From assembly GCA_950295325.1 (NCBI GenBank), contig OX485806.1, positions 48,171,169 through 48,235,168 of the forward strand: DNA of 64,000 nt, written 5' to 3'. The notes beneath the pieces were generated by a model that saw nothing but the letters and a program-made list of their open reading frames with translations, was not told where the DNA came from and did no database searches. Numbering within the stretch: position 1 is the first letter of the stretch; each line of letters opens with the position of its first letter. This document shows positions 34,745 through 46,439 of this stretch, in pieces. The DNA is from Polytrichum commune. Taxonomy: Eukaryota > Streptophyta > Polytrichopsida > Polytrichales > Polytrichaceae. Position numbers and translations under genes: made by a program.

Positions 34745-34936
34745 TGTTGGGAAATGAGAGGAAATAGCAAAGAGATCAGCGTGGAAGCAAGAACACAATA
34801 CACAAGGATTGCATACAATGGAGAGAGGGAATTAGCTCCTCCCCTTATGCCTTTATTTATATGTGTAGGTTAGGACCAGCCTTGACAACCCATATGGGAC
34901 AATGTCACCAATGCAACCTAACACTACCTTTCAATA
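34745..34936 (-). repeat. Copia-1 5' LTR
   Basis: 192 bp. Just inside it, on the minus strand, is GGTTATGGGCCC (34,733-34,744), at the place expected for a primer-binding site. It is not the usual initiator-Met sequence, so the primer is uncertain. Confidence 0.93.
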
Positions 34937-34941
34937 CATAG

Positions 34942-35782
34942 GAGGGGAACCAACCCTCCTACTTTGCTTTCGGGACTCACCCCCTTAATCGGTAATCCAT
35001 TCCTAGATGTGGACTTCCATCCATGGAAGTCCAATCCCATGTTGATCATCGCGTTGCCGGAGCAACACTACAACAACCCGAACCATACTAGGCAACTATG
35101 GCCTCACATTGGGCCAATGCCCATGGAGGCCGTGTTGTTCGGCCTCGGGTGGGTGAGGCCACACCACCTCACCCATATAAGCCTCTAGGACTTCACGCGG
35201 GGCCCCTACCCCACCGTCAACCAACCTCTTGTCTCTCTACCAAGAGTTGGGGCCAAGTGGACATTTTCCTTTCGCTGCTGGGCCTAGAACCCCCCAGCAA
35301 CTTCAGACCATCATAACTTCCTTGTATGATGTCTGATCATAACAACCAACCACTCCATCCTTATCTGCGCTTCACGCAGATGCCGATGAACTCCTCACTT
35401 GCCCCATTTGAGCAAGTCTTGAGCAAGTTATGCCTGTTTGAACCTTGGCAGTCCCGGGAATCACTCCCAGGCACTGCTGTACCAGGGCGCTGTCCCTGGA
35501 CAGCGCCCCACTCAAATGGCCATAACTCCTAGCTCACACCTCCGATTGAGGTGTTTTTGAGCTTTCTAGAATCACCACGCCATGAGCTACGTATAACTCA
35601 TGGCGTTACCCTTGTGCCTCCTAATCTTCGTGGGTGGGAGGCGTTCCCAACACCCGGGGCCCTCACCCACACTAGGATACTTGGGCCCTCTCACCAACGG
35701 CGCCACAAGTCCCGGGTGTCACTCCGGGGTCCCCCTTGTGCCCATGGTGTTTTGGTCACTCCTCATGGAGAGGTGCGCGACA
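34942..35782 (-). repeat. Gypsy-A 5' LTR, larger part
   Basis: Continuation of the 5' LTR that begins at 29,417. It reads GAGGGGAACCAACCCTCC and onward, parallel to 23,442-24,285, and ends GGTGCGCGACA. The missing 131 bases are at 29,417-29,547 on the far side of Copia-1. Confidence 0.92.
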
Positions 35783-35787
35783 CTCCC

Positions 35788-35807
35788 TCTCCGTGGTAGA
35801 ATAATTC
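35788..35807 (-). pseudogene. Gypsy-B pol, short distal piece
   Basis: After the CTCCC duplication the minus strand reads PAERNYSTTERE, which joins directly to CLAMVFLIKK at 23,307. The same motif appears intact in Gypsy-C (TLAKRN.STTEKECLAM near 40,965-41,005). Similarity stops about 12 codons in, so the rest of Gypsy-B is lost or was displaced by another event. Confidence 0.75.
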
Positions 35808-36758
35808 CTCTCAGCCGGTGTCTAATTCTAACTCCAATTTTGGTTTGTGGGCTAGAGTCTTACCTTGCATTCCCCAGGGAATCGATCAATCCTCACTTGA
35901 CCAAACATACCCCTTACTACCTTCAGTCCTTAATATTCTCATTTATCTTGATGTGGTTTAAAATTAAGCAAGTGAGGAAAGAGAACCTGCAGGCCAACTT
36001 AAGTGAAAATCCCAAACAGGGAATAAGGATGCTCATGTCAGTTCTCAGTCGAGCCGGAAAATTACCTCCGAGCTCTTTCTTCGAATTGACACTCATCACA
36101 ATACCGAGAATAAAGGGCTGACCTTCGCCATGCACCGCATTAGAAACTGAGGCATCACCCTCTCGTTTCCAACACCATGCGTTCACTAGGGAATTACCCT
36201 CTACAACGGATAACGACTTAAACAGTTACTAAAATCCTTCCTTAATTAATTACCAATTTCACTTTGAACAATGTCATACCTCAAGCAATTCATTCTCCCC
36301 CTGCAAGTTAACATTCACACTCGACCGTGATTCAATGTGACTCCACCCCTAACAATTTTCAACCTACAATTCTAGTCTAAGCATCAAATTCAAAACACCC
36401 TAACTTGGACACTCATCCCAAGATGGGTGTCAAAGTTGACTCTTCCTAAAATTAATTATCCCTTTAAGATTTAGTGAATTAACGATTGCAAGATTAATGT
36501 TATGTCCTTATGCCATTCCCAAGAGGGTTTAGGACATCAGCTTAAGCCGTGTTCCCTCCTCAAAACCAAAATGTATATATGCAAATGCAAATCATTCCAA
36601 GGAAAGAATGGAATTCAACTAACCTAATCAATGACAAAATTCAGAAACCCTAAGGGAGATACTTACCTTGCACCAAGTGTTCCTTCCTCTCTCTCAAGTT
36701 CGTGCCTCCAAGTCTTGATCCCATAATTCCGCTTCACTCCCGGCAGATGCACCATTTA
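35808..36758. other. Unassigned sequence right of the nest
   Basis: The stretch begins TGTCTAATTC directly at the Gypsy-B break, suggesting the end of another inserted element, but no partner end or coding domain was found. The minus-strand frame at 35,923-36,186 is not recognisable. Confidence 0.3.
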
Positions 36759-39356
36759 TGTGAGGCCAAACCTCCCACCCTTAGCGTCGTAGTCCAGGTG
36801 AGGGCAAGTTGCTCACATTTCTTACTTCATACCTCCTAATCCCCTAGCATTATTCAGCTTCCCCCAATAATAAATTCAAACACACACTTTTATTCCAAGA
36901 TGGAAAGTACAAGCATTGAGAATTGCTTCTTTATCCGTGAATCTTCCCTTCCACATCCTTTCACACTTAAATGCTCATAACCCATTTCACCCCCTAACCC
37001 CACACAAGAAAACTACACACAATATCCACTGTACCTACTAATTCCCTTAATATCCTAACCTAAACTACTTTTCCCACCCCGATAGCTGGTTCAAATGATG
37101 GACAAGTTTCGTGAAAGTTAGCTCGGACCCCCAACCCCCTTCGGTCTCGGCCGGTTCACCACCATTCCACGTTGTTCACAACCTGGCTACCCGTTATAAC
37201 CCGTCAAGTGCAGTCTCAGACTCTGGCCACCTTCTGTACGCCATGGTCCGGTAGCCGGCCACTCCCGGTGATTGGTTGTCTCCCCCAGTCGCACCAGGCA
37301 GTTAGTGACTTCGCCGAAGCTCTCCTCCCTCTCACCCTTCAGCTCGGTGCAAGGTTTCACCTTGCTGGTCACCCTGGGTTGATTCATCCGGGCTTAAGCC
37401 TCCACCCCCTCTTCCCTCACAGATCCCAGCATAGGTCTCGAACTCGATTCAAGTAGGGCCTGGTGCGATTCTGCTGGTACATCAGCAGCTAATGTAGTTT
37501 CGGCAATAATTTGAGAGTTCCAACCGGCCATCCAGAGGTTCTCACCTCGGCAGCCATGGAGTAGCCAATTCTGCATCCTGCATTACTTCCTCACACCCAC
37601 ATTCCATCGTGCTTAAGCACAGTCGGATCCTCAGTCGTGTCAGAGATCTTTCAACCAGCCTTTCGCTACACTATGTGGCCTCAAAATTGCAGCCTTAGTA
37701 CCAACCTCTCCTCATTTCAGCAATTCGCCTTTCTGTCCATCCTACCAGTTCATTCAATCTCCGCCCCTCTCGTGCAGCAGCAACTGCCTCCTTCTTCAGA
37801 GGTGACCCTCGTATTTTTTCGCCGAACTCGCATCCCTACTGCCTTGGAGGTGCCGCACTATGGCGGCTGTGAGAGAGGTAACAGTCACACAAACCCCCCC
37901 CGGAAGCTTACAACCGAACAACCGCCTAACAGTGGACGGTCCCCAATCCCAGAAGCCCGGGATTTTCTAAGTCCCGGTGACCTTACCCTTTAAGGAACAA
38001 CCCCTCTGCTTAATTCAAACAATTGGCATGCCTAATTAGGTTACCCAATCCCAGCTCATTAACCTAACACTCACATTCCCCCCAAACAACTTAAGTCCTA
38101 CCTGTAAACACTTTTAACTTAATCTAATTAATACTAACCTTCTCACAACACACTAGTGATATAATTCACTGTTAACTCAAGAACAATCCAAGCACAAGGT
38201 TTGCACCCTTTTTAGTTTTTGAATAGCAATTACAATTTTTAAAAAACAATTCATAAGAACTTTTAAGGGTTAACAACACATGTGTGCACCGTATTCGGCT
38301 CACATATCCCTGCGTCACAACACCTAATCCTTTCGGACAGAATCGCAATGAAAACCATTTTTTTGGTTGAGATTCTTCTCTTCACAAGTTTTTACGCTCA
38401 AGCCATCATTTTGGTGCACCGTACATCTCGTCATGATGAAGCTTGAATACACCTCCCTATGTAATCGCTATTTCTTCGGCTACCAATCCCCTTTTGTCTT
38501 CTCTTCCTTATTTTACTCGTATCCCAATGTGTTGCGTTGAGTAGCTTGGAAATAGCCCAGTGGGTATGGCGATGGGGTGCAAGGCCGGTATGCCTGCCCC
38601 CGACACTGTTCAAGGCAGGAATGTGATGGTCTGCGACCAAGTGACACCAATTCCCAACAACCTTGAATCTCATAAGGATTCGTCTCTCTGTATATGTAAG
38701 GATATCAAGTCGCGCAAATCTCCCTCCCTCCCTCCCTCTCTCTCTCTCTCTCTTCCTGACCTATCTTGTTATTTAGTGTGTTTCACTCCCCATCGCACTT
38801 TCCTTCACCCAATCTTCTGCTCAGCCACAGTCGCAACTCTGTATTCGATTTTCACCGACTCGCTCATACAACCCAAAAAGTTTGAAGTTGCGGCAAGGCT
38901 TCCGTTTCCTAGCCTGAGTCCCTTCTCTTCGCATGCATGCAAGCTTTACCCGCACGTCCAACTCCTTTTGCCACGTTCGGGAGCTAGGCCGGTGTACTGC
39001 ATCTCATTTCCAAGTGAGACCGGGTTTTTGCCTCATCCCCATGGTCTTTCTTTCTCTACCTTGCATAATGAACTCTACCACTTCCACCACTCGAGATCCC
39101 TCCAACTTCCTCATTTTTTCTCGCCCTGCCCGACATCTTCGGGCCAGCCAAAGAAAAAAACAGGTTTGGCCTTCTCCCTTGGCCTTCTATCTTCTAAGAT
39201 CCTAGTCTCCCGCACACCTTAATTGCACTTTCATTTTTTTACGTTGGTTTATTTCATTTTTTTTAAGGTTGAGTTTAACCTCTTTAGTTCATTTTTTTGC
39301 TTCCCAATATTTGCATTAATGTTAATAAACATGTGAGCACACTTTTAGGGCTCACA
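36759..39356 (+). mobile_element. Probable long LTR (family Y)
   Basis: The segment runs from TGTGAGGCC (36,759-36,767) to GGGCTCACA (39,348-39,356), a near-perfect 9-bp inverted terminal pair of TG..CA type. Directly outside the right end is TTGGCGACCATCAGGGGA (39,360-39,377), resembling a gypsy primer-binding site. Outside the left end, on the minus strand, is TGGTGCATCTGCCGGGAGTG, which also looks like one. The body has no coding domain; open frames at 37,172-37,456 and 38,560-39,222 are CT-rich chance frames. No target duplication was found. Confidence 0.45.
38721..38754 (+). repeat. (CCCT)n/(CT)n microsatellite
   Basis: About four TCCC units followed by about nine CT units. Simple repeat within the probable LTR. 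Confidence 0.95.
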
Positions 39357-39414
39357 TAATTGGCGACCATCAGGGGAAAGATGCAAAATCTCTTGCTCCG
39401 CATGCAAAACTCTC

Positions 39415-42000
39415 GCGTTGAAGTTCTATATTCTTTGCAACAACTCCCGGAAGTCCGGGTTGGGAATTGTTTCCCGTTAAGTGTCTCCATCTGGATCGAG
39501 TTGTTAGGAAACACCTTGCAAATGAGATAAGGTCCTAACCATATTGCATCGAACTTACCTTGGAAGTGAAGCTTCCTCGCATCTTGAAGTAGGACCAACA
39601 TTCCCCGCCGTCGAGGTACGTTCCTTGTGCTTCCCGTCGAAGGTGATCTTCCTCCTGCATTGGATGGCCTCAATGTGCTAAGCATTCACTCTACGATTCT
39701 CGTCTAATTCCTCAAGGGAGGCTAATCTACTTCTCAATGATTGGTTGTTTGTTTGACAAGCGTTGATGGCCACCCTTAAGGATTCGACCTCGAATTCGAT
39801 GGGCAAGGTGGCCTTGATGCCATATACCAAGGAAAACGGGGTGGCTTGGGTGGTTACGGTGAAGGTGGTCATGTAGGCCCACAAGGCAGCCGTGAGTTTT
39901 GTGTCCCAATCTCTTTTGGAATCATGCATCGTCTTCTGTAGTTAGGTCACCATTGTTTGATTCACCCTCTCCATTTGGCCATTGGTCAATGGGTGATAAG
40001 GGGTTGTCTTCCTATGATCAATTTGAAACCTCTCCGTCATATCTTGAATCATGCTATTCAAGAAATGAGTCCCTCTATCGCTAACCATGATCTTAGGGCA
40101 TCCGAACCTAGATATGATGTTTTCGAACAAGAAGGTGGCAGTGTTGGTGGCGGTGTCGGTGCTCACCGCCTTGGCTTTTTCGGCCCACTTGGTCAAGTAT
40201 TATGTAGCCACCACAATGTAAGCCATTCCCTTGGAAGAATGGGGGTGCACCTCTCTCACATAATCAATCCCCCATTTTTTGAAGGGGATCAAGGGCAATG
40301 ACACACGCAGAGGCAACTCCATCCGCAAGACATTTTTTGCGTACTTTTGATAAGCGTCACATCTCTTCACATAGGTATGAGCGTCCTTGAACAAGGTGGG
40401 CCAAAAATACCCGGTTCTAAGAATCTTTTGACTTGTCAATTGCCCGGAGAAGTGACCACCACAAGCACTGTCGTAACAATCAGCTAAGATCGGGGCTACC
40501 TCGGCAGCAGCTACACACCGCCAAAGCAGCCCATCAACACCTATCCTAAACAATCGATTTCCCATTGCCGCGAAGTGCCTACTATTCACTCTCACTTTCT
40601 TCCTCTCCTCCCTTGACCATTCCTTCGGCAATTGCTGGGTGGTGACTAACTTAACTATGCTGGCACACCATTCGGTTTCCACAGTTACCATGAAAAGATC
40701 ATCATCCATAAAACGATCATCTATAGGCTTAACCTAACTTGCTCACTAAGTTGCGACAAGTGGTCGGCTTGGAGGTGCATTATCCCGGGTTTATATTCAA
40801 CCGTGTAGTCGAACTCTTCTAGCAGCAAGACGCATCTTGCAAGCCTTCCAGTAAGTTCCAGCTTGTTCACTAGAAATTTTATGGCCATATGATCCACGAA
40901 AAATAGAATTAGGTTGCATATCAAATAATGACAAAATTTCTTCACCGAGAAAAACCATCGCTAAACATTCCTTCTCAGTGGTAGACTAATTTCGTTTTGC
41001 AAGGGTGAGTTGCCTACTCGCATAGAGTACAACATTCCCCTTTGTACAACCAAATACGTTTTTTCCGGGTTCAGGGCGAGCCTTGCCTTCCTACATCTTT
41101 TTAGTGCTTCTCTTACACATTCTAGGTGGCTACTCGCATCAAACTGAGTGTTGAAGTCGTCCACGAAGACTGTCATTGACTTGTACAGAAGGTCGGAAAA
41201 AATGAACACCAGTAGTTGCTGGAAGGTGGCCGGAGCATTGCAAAGCCCGAAATGCATTACTAACCAAATGAACGTGCCCCATGACGTAGTAAAGGCCGTT
41301 TTGTGCAAGTCGCCCGATGCTATGGAAATTTGGTTATACCTAGCATACCCATCCATAAATGTGTAACGTGCATGCCCTCCTACCTCCTCTAACAGGAGCA
41401 AAATAAAACGGTAAAGGAAAGTGGTCTTTTTGCGTGCACGCGTTCAGCTTCCAGTAATCCACACACACTATCATCTTACCATTATTTTTCTTTACCAAGA
41501 CCATCGGTGACACTTAATTGGTAATTTCCATTGGTCTAATGAATCCGATCCTCAATAGTCGCTCTAACTTTGCCTTCACCAACAACTGGAATTGTGGGTT
41601 CATCCTTCTTTCTTTTTGCCTGATTGGTCGTGCCCAAGGGATTAAGAGGATTATGTGTTCTACCATATCCGGTGAAATGCCCTTCAGCTCCTCATACAAC
41701 TATGCGAAGACATCACTGAACTCCTCCACAAATTTTTCATAGGCATTAACCTCCTCCTCTAGCAACTGGGCCCCCACTCTCATCTTCCCCACCTCACCCT
41801 TCTTAGTTCTCACCTCCACATGCTTCCAATCTGCTTCGACAACAAGTGATTGTTTGGTAGTGTTCTTATACCAATTGGCGGGCACGTGTGGATTTACCTT
41901 CACGTCCTCCCGGACTGTTATTCATGTGGATGTAGTTTGAAATGCAGGTGATTATCTTAGAGTGACCTATCCGGAAGGATCTCTACTTCTTATGTACCAT
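39415..42000 (-). pseudogene. Gypsy-C pol: RT, RNase H and integrase in order, with lesions
   Basis: Minus-strand segments run RT N-part (41,514-41,903: LLIPWARPIRQKERRMNPQF), RT core (40,961-41,401: MHFGLCNAPATFQQLL, FVDD motif), RNase H (40,721-40,945: FFVDHMAIKFLVNKLEL, MHLQADHLSQLSEQ), integrase zinc region and core (40,200-40,709 and 39,942-40,196: GIDYVREVHPHSSKGMAYI, IMVSDRGTHFLN, NGQMERVNQ), then a C-terminal region (39,415-39,929: KFDAIWLGPYLICKVFPNNS, GSCCKEYR). Integrase D..D..E residues are visible. Stops and one- or two-base shifts separate the pieces. It is the same family as Gypsy-B. Sequence at 42,000-42,240 (DALDRRCEREEEA on the minus strand) may be its gag/protease end. Confidence 0.88.
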
Positions 42001-42239
42001 TCACATGCACTGCCACCGCCTCTTCCTCTCTCACATCGTCTATCCAAGGCGTCAACCCCCCTTGCACCCACTCCTCCTCTGTCAGGATCTCGCAAGGTTC
42101 TAATCGTCACGCCGCCTCTCTCCTTCCTCATTCCTCCTTACGAACATGTGAGATGGCCATCACATCACTGGCAGAATCCAGGTGCTTTCGTAACCACCTC
42201 TCATACTCACCATCGTCCACCCAATGGTACAAACTAGGA

Positions 42240-43700
42240 CCCATGTTGTCTAATCCTCTTGCAGTCGTCGTGAACCCCCCTTGCTAGGCTGAGCATGTCC
42301 GACTAGTCTCCCATGAGTGACATCCCCCTCGTTCTCGTCTCCCTCACTATTTGCTGAAGACTCATTCACTCCTCCCATATGTTGGTGCAAGCATCACAAT
42401 TGAATAGAGACCCCCCACTACAATGAAATAGAGGTGGAGCTTGTTAGGGATGAAGACACAACACAGTCAAAAGGTGGCCGTCCAACATCTTCCACTTTAT
42501 CAAAGGGGGATAACTGATGCTCAATGTGATTTTGAGTTATCTCCTCATGTAAGTCGTATGATAAGTGTAGAATTTGAGGAGGTAAGAGTATAGGTAAGAC
42601 AATTAAATGAGAAATTCAACACAATACAAATCTCACTAGATATAGTGATGGCTAAGCTTGGTATCCCAGTTGTACCCTCACGTGGTAAACACCTCTTTAA
42701 TGTTGATAAAACTCTCATAGAAGTATGTTTCCCCTTGCACATTCAAGGTCAAAATAGCCTATAAGGAAGATTTTGGAGTTAGGTGTTGTAGTTGAAAAAC
42801 CAATTATGGTGGGTGCACAAATCCTCCCGATCCCAAAAAACCTTGTCAGGGCATGAAGAACATGAACATGTATGAAACTTGGTTTGATTCATATGAAAGT
42901 ATGAAGTTTTGTTGCTTATTTTTTAATTAATGTAGTCATTTTCTTTGTATTTTTAGAGCCTAATCTTTTGGAGTTTGATGTGTCAAAGTCAATGTATGTG
43001 TTTAAATATCTATTAACATATGGGATGGTATTTAATGCGCTCACATGAAATTATTATGAATAGGTACAAGAGGTTTTCAGCAATGTTATTCGCACATTTG
43101 GAATTTCATCGTTAAACCAAGGTGTCCAGAAACATAATGGGGATGCAAAACTAAATAAGGGACCTAAACCTAAGCGGATACGATTCAGTAAAGGCGAGAA
43201 TTTGACTTTGGAGGCGTTGCCAATATTGCAAAAATGTGATGTCTAGAGAAAGGAAATTGCACTAGGAGTATTTATGCTAAGTTATATTGCCTATGTTTTG
43301 AGGTCAAATTGTTGTAGACTTACATTGATGGAAGTTGATCAGGGTCAACTAATCTAATATACTAGGATTGTAGACAATGGATTAATCAATCTCATGCTAA
43401 AATGTTTGAATGACATGGTAAATACTCATCATTGGTGGCAGTTGTTGTATTATCTAGAGCCTACTAACAAATGTGAAAATATGATGTAATGAAGGTAAAC
43501 AATGTAACCCTAACATTGTAGAAAAATTGAAGTGTAGCCCATCAAAGCAGGGCAAAAAAAATGGATTAAAAAAAGACAAACAGATGGTGGATAAAAGTTG
43601 GGTTGATAAACCTCCCCTTGCTACTAAGGCTTCAAAGAATATTCAATCCTTTCAAGATTTGGTGAGGTTTTGTTATGTAACATAGAGTATGATATAATTG
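42240..43700. other. AT-rich stretch, broken protein-like plus-strand segments
   Basis: Plus-strand fragments such as FSNVIRTFGISSLNQGVQKH, then KPKRIRFSKGENLTLEALPI look coded but are interrupted by stops. I do not recognise the family. They could belong with the open frame at 43,758-44,045. Confidence 0.3.
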
Positions 43701-43757
43701 CAAAATATCCAACCCTAATATAATATGTTCTTGTGACTAACATATGGTTGTCACATT

Positions 43758-44045
43758 GTGCATAATGTGGGAGATGTGGTACAAATATGTGATTATGAGG
43801 AGGAAGACTCCAAGACGATATTCATTAGAAAGGACGTTATTGAGAATGTAGTAGGTGGGACGTTGCACTCAAGGGTGATAAGTAAGAGTTATGTTTCTCT
43901 TACACTTATGGAGTCATATAAAAATAACTATTCCCTGCTTGATCCCCTTAATGGAGATGATCATCCAATCACTATAATTGGCAACACAAAAAACCATTTT
44001 ATTGTTTGGCCAACTGATTGTCTAAGATTGTATGAGGTTGCATGA
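43758..44045 (+). pseudogene. Unrecognised open frame, possible element-protein C-terminus
   Basis: 95 codons: VGDVVQICDYEEEDSKTIFI, then a stretch ending DDHPITIIGNTKNHFIVWPT and DCLRLYEVA. Composition and the closing FIVWP..CLRL pattern recall C-terminal domains of plant En/Spm-type element proteins, but this is impression only. There is no convincing start or promoter. Upstream protein-like fragments (42,950-43,400) may be its eroded body. Confidence 0.3.
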
Positions 44046-44049
44046 GTGT

Positions 44050-45900
44050 GGAGTGGACTTGTAGACCAATATTGGTTTTGAAACATATACATCTATGGAA
44101 TTTTATAATTATCATTGCTCGTACTGAATTTTGAAACATGAATGACATAATATTGTATAAATATGACTTGATTTTTGAACCTTGCAACCATGTTTATGTG
44201 ACTGCATTTAGTAGATGATTGTATTATGAACTTCACGGTATCTCGTAGAATGAAGGAAAATTTATAGAGTCACCCTACTTTTGAAACTGAAGTGAACATA
44301 AATTGGATGACTCCACATGGTAATGTTAGTATGACCAGTGGGAATATATTGTGCATGCCATCAACATATGAGTGTGTTGAGTCAACCTCATGTTACTCGT
44401 TGTAGTAAACCAAATCATTAGCATCCAAAAAATGGCACTTAACAAAGTCATATAAACTTCAGTACTACTAATACATAATAAAGATATATGACAACTACAT
44501 GACTTCACAAAGTAGACCAAATACTAATGGTTGATGTAAACTTTATTCCACATAGTAAAATATATATCACACCATAAAGTGAGAAATATATGCCATTGTC
44601 GTATTTTTTACTATATCCAGTCACACATGCTTACTACGTAGAATTATTGACCTCCTTAATTGTTGTCCGAATTTACTGGAGACAATAATGTGGAAAATAT
44701 AATTCATTTAATGTTAGTTAGCTTGAAACATCTTTATTTTAACCATATTTTTAACCCTGACTAGTAATTTGGAATGTATGTATATGCATTACACATGACA
44801 TGACTTTGTGTAGTGAAGTGCAAATGTTAGTAGACACCATACATGACTAGTGCCAGTGCCATGATATCACTAGGCTTAGTTATATGGACGTGTGTTTTAT
44901 CTTATCTATATTGACAAGACGTTGTGAAGTAGGACATGACTTTAGCACCTTAAACTTCATTGCCGTTGGAAACATGTCCATTGAGAACGTCTTGTTTGAC
45001 ATCAGTACGACCATATTTCATTACTTGTTTGAAGCGACTGGTCGTTTTCAATGGCAGTGAAATCCGTGTTTTCTCACTTGTAGAAGTTAGAAGACCCAGT
45101 CGTAAAGGACGTGTTTTGTTGTAGTGTTCAATGCAATTATGAGGGTGTTGTGTGGGTGTCGGTTAATGTTTTAATCACAATGGAGAACTAGGCCAGATAC
45201 CTTGCTCATGAAGAGTATGAGTTTTTTCATTTCAACATGTGTCAAATTGATAGAGAAGGGTGTGAATCCCTATATTCTTATGCATTATTAAGGGAAAAAT
45301 CACTATTAAGCATATTTCTTATCCTTGGTTGGTATGTATAAGGGCCTCTTTCTGATCATTTACTTCCATGTTTTGATGAATCTATCTAACATGTGAAAGG
45401 ATTAGGCCTACATGTGGCATCCAATCATTGTCAAGTTGTCAAAATGACAATATATGCAACTTTGAGAGAAGAAGTGTAATCTATACTACTTTACAGTGTG
45501 ATAATTTATAGAAAAAAATAGAGTAGCGCGACTAATCCCATGTTTCTTCTCGACAAGATGAGAGTAAACTATGTTTGTTAGGATATATTTTTGTTCATTT
45601 CCTAGTGATTGGATAATATGATAAACATGGAATCTGTAGATGAAATGTTTTCATAGAGAAAAACCTACAATTGTTATCTACATGCAAAAATGTGGGGAAT
45701 ACATTGAGGTATTGTATGAAGAAACCTTCTTAGAACTGAAAGTTGGGTGTTAAAATTGCAGTGTGCACACCGATACCAGGAAATATTCTTTCAACGTCCA
45801 TTATGGGAGATTGTGTTCAACACTAGAGTCTAATGGGATGACCATAGGCTCTAGAAGCAACATATAGTCGAAAAAAACACAACGCCTTGATGTGGAAGGC
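44050..45900. other. AT-rich stretch, nothing seen
   Basis: No protein-like frame, RNA gene or paired repeat was noticed. The longest frames are under 65 codons. Confidence 0.5.
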
Positions 45901-45906
45901 GGGCCA

Positions 45907-46205
45907 TGTTGGGAGGAAGTTGGGGAATTATCCCATATCGATTGGTAAGAGGCCTAAGAGTTAGCATAAAAGGGGTAAGGGCCAGGTCCGTCTTCAAAAA
46001 CTTGACTCTTATTTGTCACGTAGATTATGGCATGCTTTACAGCATGAGATTCGTTACTTAGAACTATCACTTCAAACTGGATCCTGTTACTTGGAACTAA
46101 TGACGAGGACTATGGCCTCGCTATTAGACTCGAGTTAATTCTTTGCTTGCTTGCTTAAAACCCTTGTCCACCACTCCGCGGGGTCACTTGCCTACTCGGC
46201 CCTTT
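45907..46205 (+). other. Possible solo LTR or LTR fragment
   Basis: The segment begins TGTTGGGAGGAAGTTGGGG and continues TTATCCCATATCGATTGGTA, a combination common at the 5' end of plant LTRs, followed by AGCATAAAAGGGG as a potential TATA region. No second copy or target duplication was found in the window, so this rests on resemblance only. Confidence 0.25.
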
Positions 46206-46439
46206 GCCAACTAGGTGGCAAAATTTATAGAAATCTTAAGAACTCTTGTTGAAGCCACTTCAACTGGGAAAATTCCAAGCCCAAATTTTGAGGGAAGGGT
46301 TCGAAAGGGGGTCCAACCATTTTTGGAGAGGGTTTAAAAACCGCCTCCCCCCATATTGCAATCTCTCTCTCCAATACATTTGGGCGAAGCCCTACCTCCA
46401 TGTAGATAGGCAAAAAAAATATTCTTTTTAAAAAATTTG

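Larger units (their letters stand above)
29548..34936 (-). mobile_element. Copia-1: nearly intact Ty1/copia element inside the Gypsy-A 5' LTR
   Basis: Two 192-bp LTRs (29,548-29,739 and 34,745-34,936) begin TGTTGGGAAATGAGAGG and end CTTTCAATA. They differ at five positions, about 97.4% identity. The target duplication CATAG lies at 29,543-29,547 and 34,937-34,941. The left LTR also contains TTTATTTATATG, a possible TATA region. The uninterrupted target sequence is present in the other Gypsy-A LTR (23,432-23,446), confirming the boundaries. The order gag, protease, integrase, RT, RNase H is that of copia. Confidence 0.97.
23313..35782 (-). mobile_element. Gypsy-A: complete but degenerate chromovirus, interrupted by Copia-1
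   Basis: LTRs are 23,313-24,285 (973 bp) and 29,417-29,547 plus 34,942-35,782 (972 bp without Copia-1). They begin TGTTGCAACCC/TGTCGCAACCC and end GCGCGACA, and are about 96% identical by eye. The 5-bp target duplication CTCCC flanks the element (23,308-23,312 and 35,783-35,787). The primer-binding site on the minus strand is TGGTATCAGAGC (29,403-29,414), complementary to initiator tRNA-Met. A purine-rich tract GGTGGGGGTGAG precedes the 3' LTR. The element without Copia-1 is about 7.1 kb. Order on the minus strand is gag, RT remnant, RNase H, integrase, chromodomain. The coding region has many stops and an internal RT deletion, so it cannot be autonomous. Confidence 0.93.

Noticed and set aside
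38560-39222. 220-codon plus-strand frame
   Set aside because: Low-complexity CT-rich composition within a probable LTR, with no domain.
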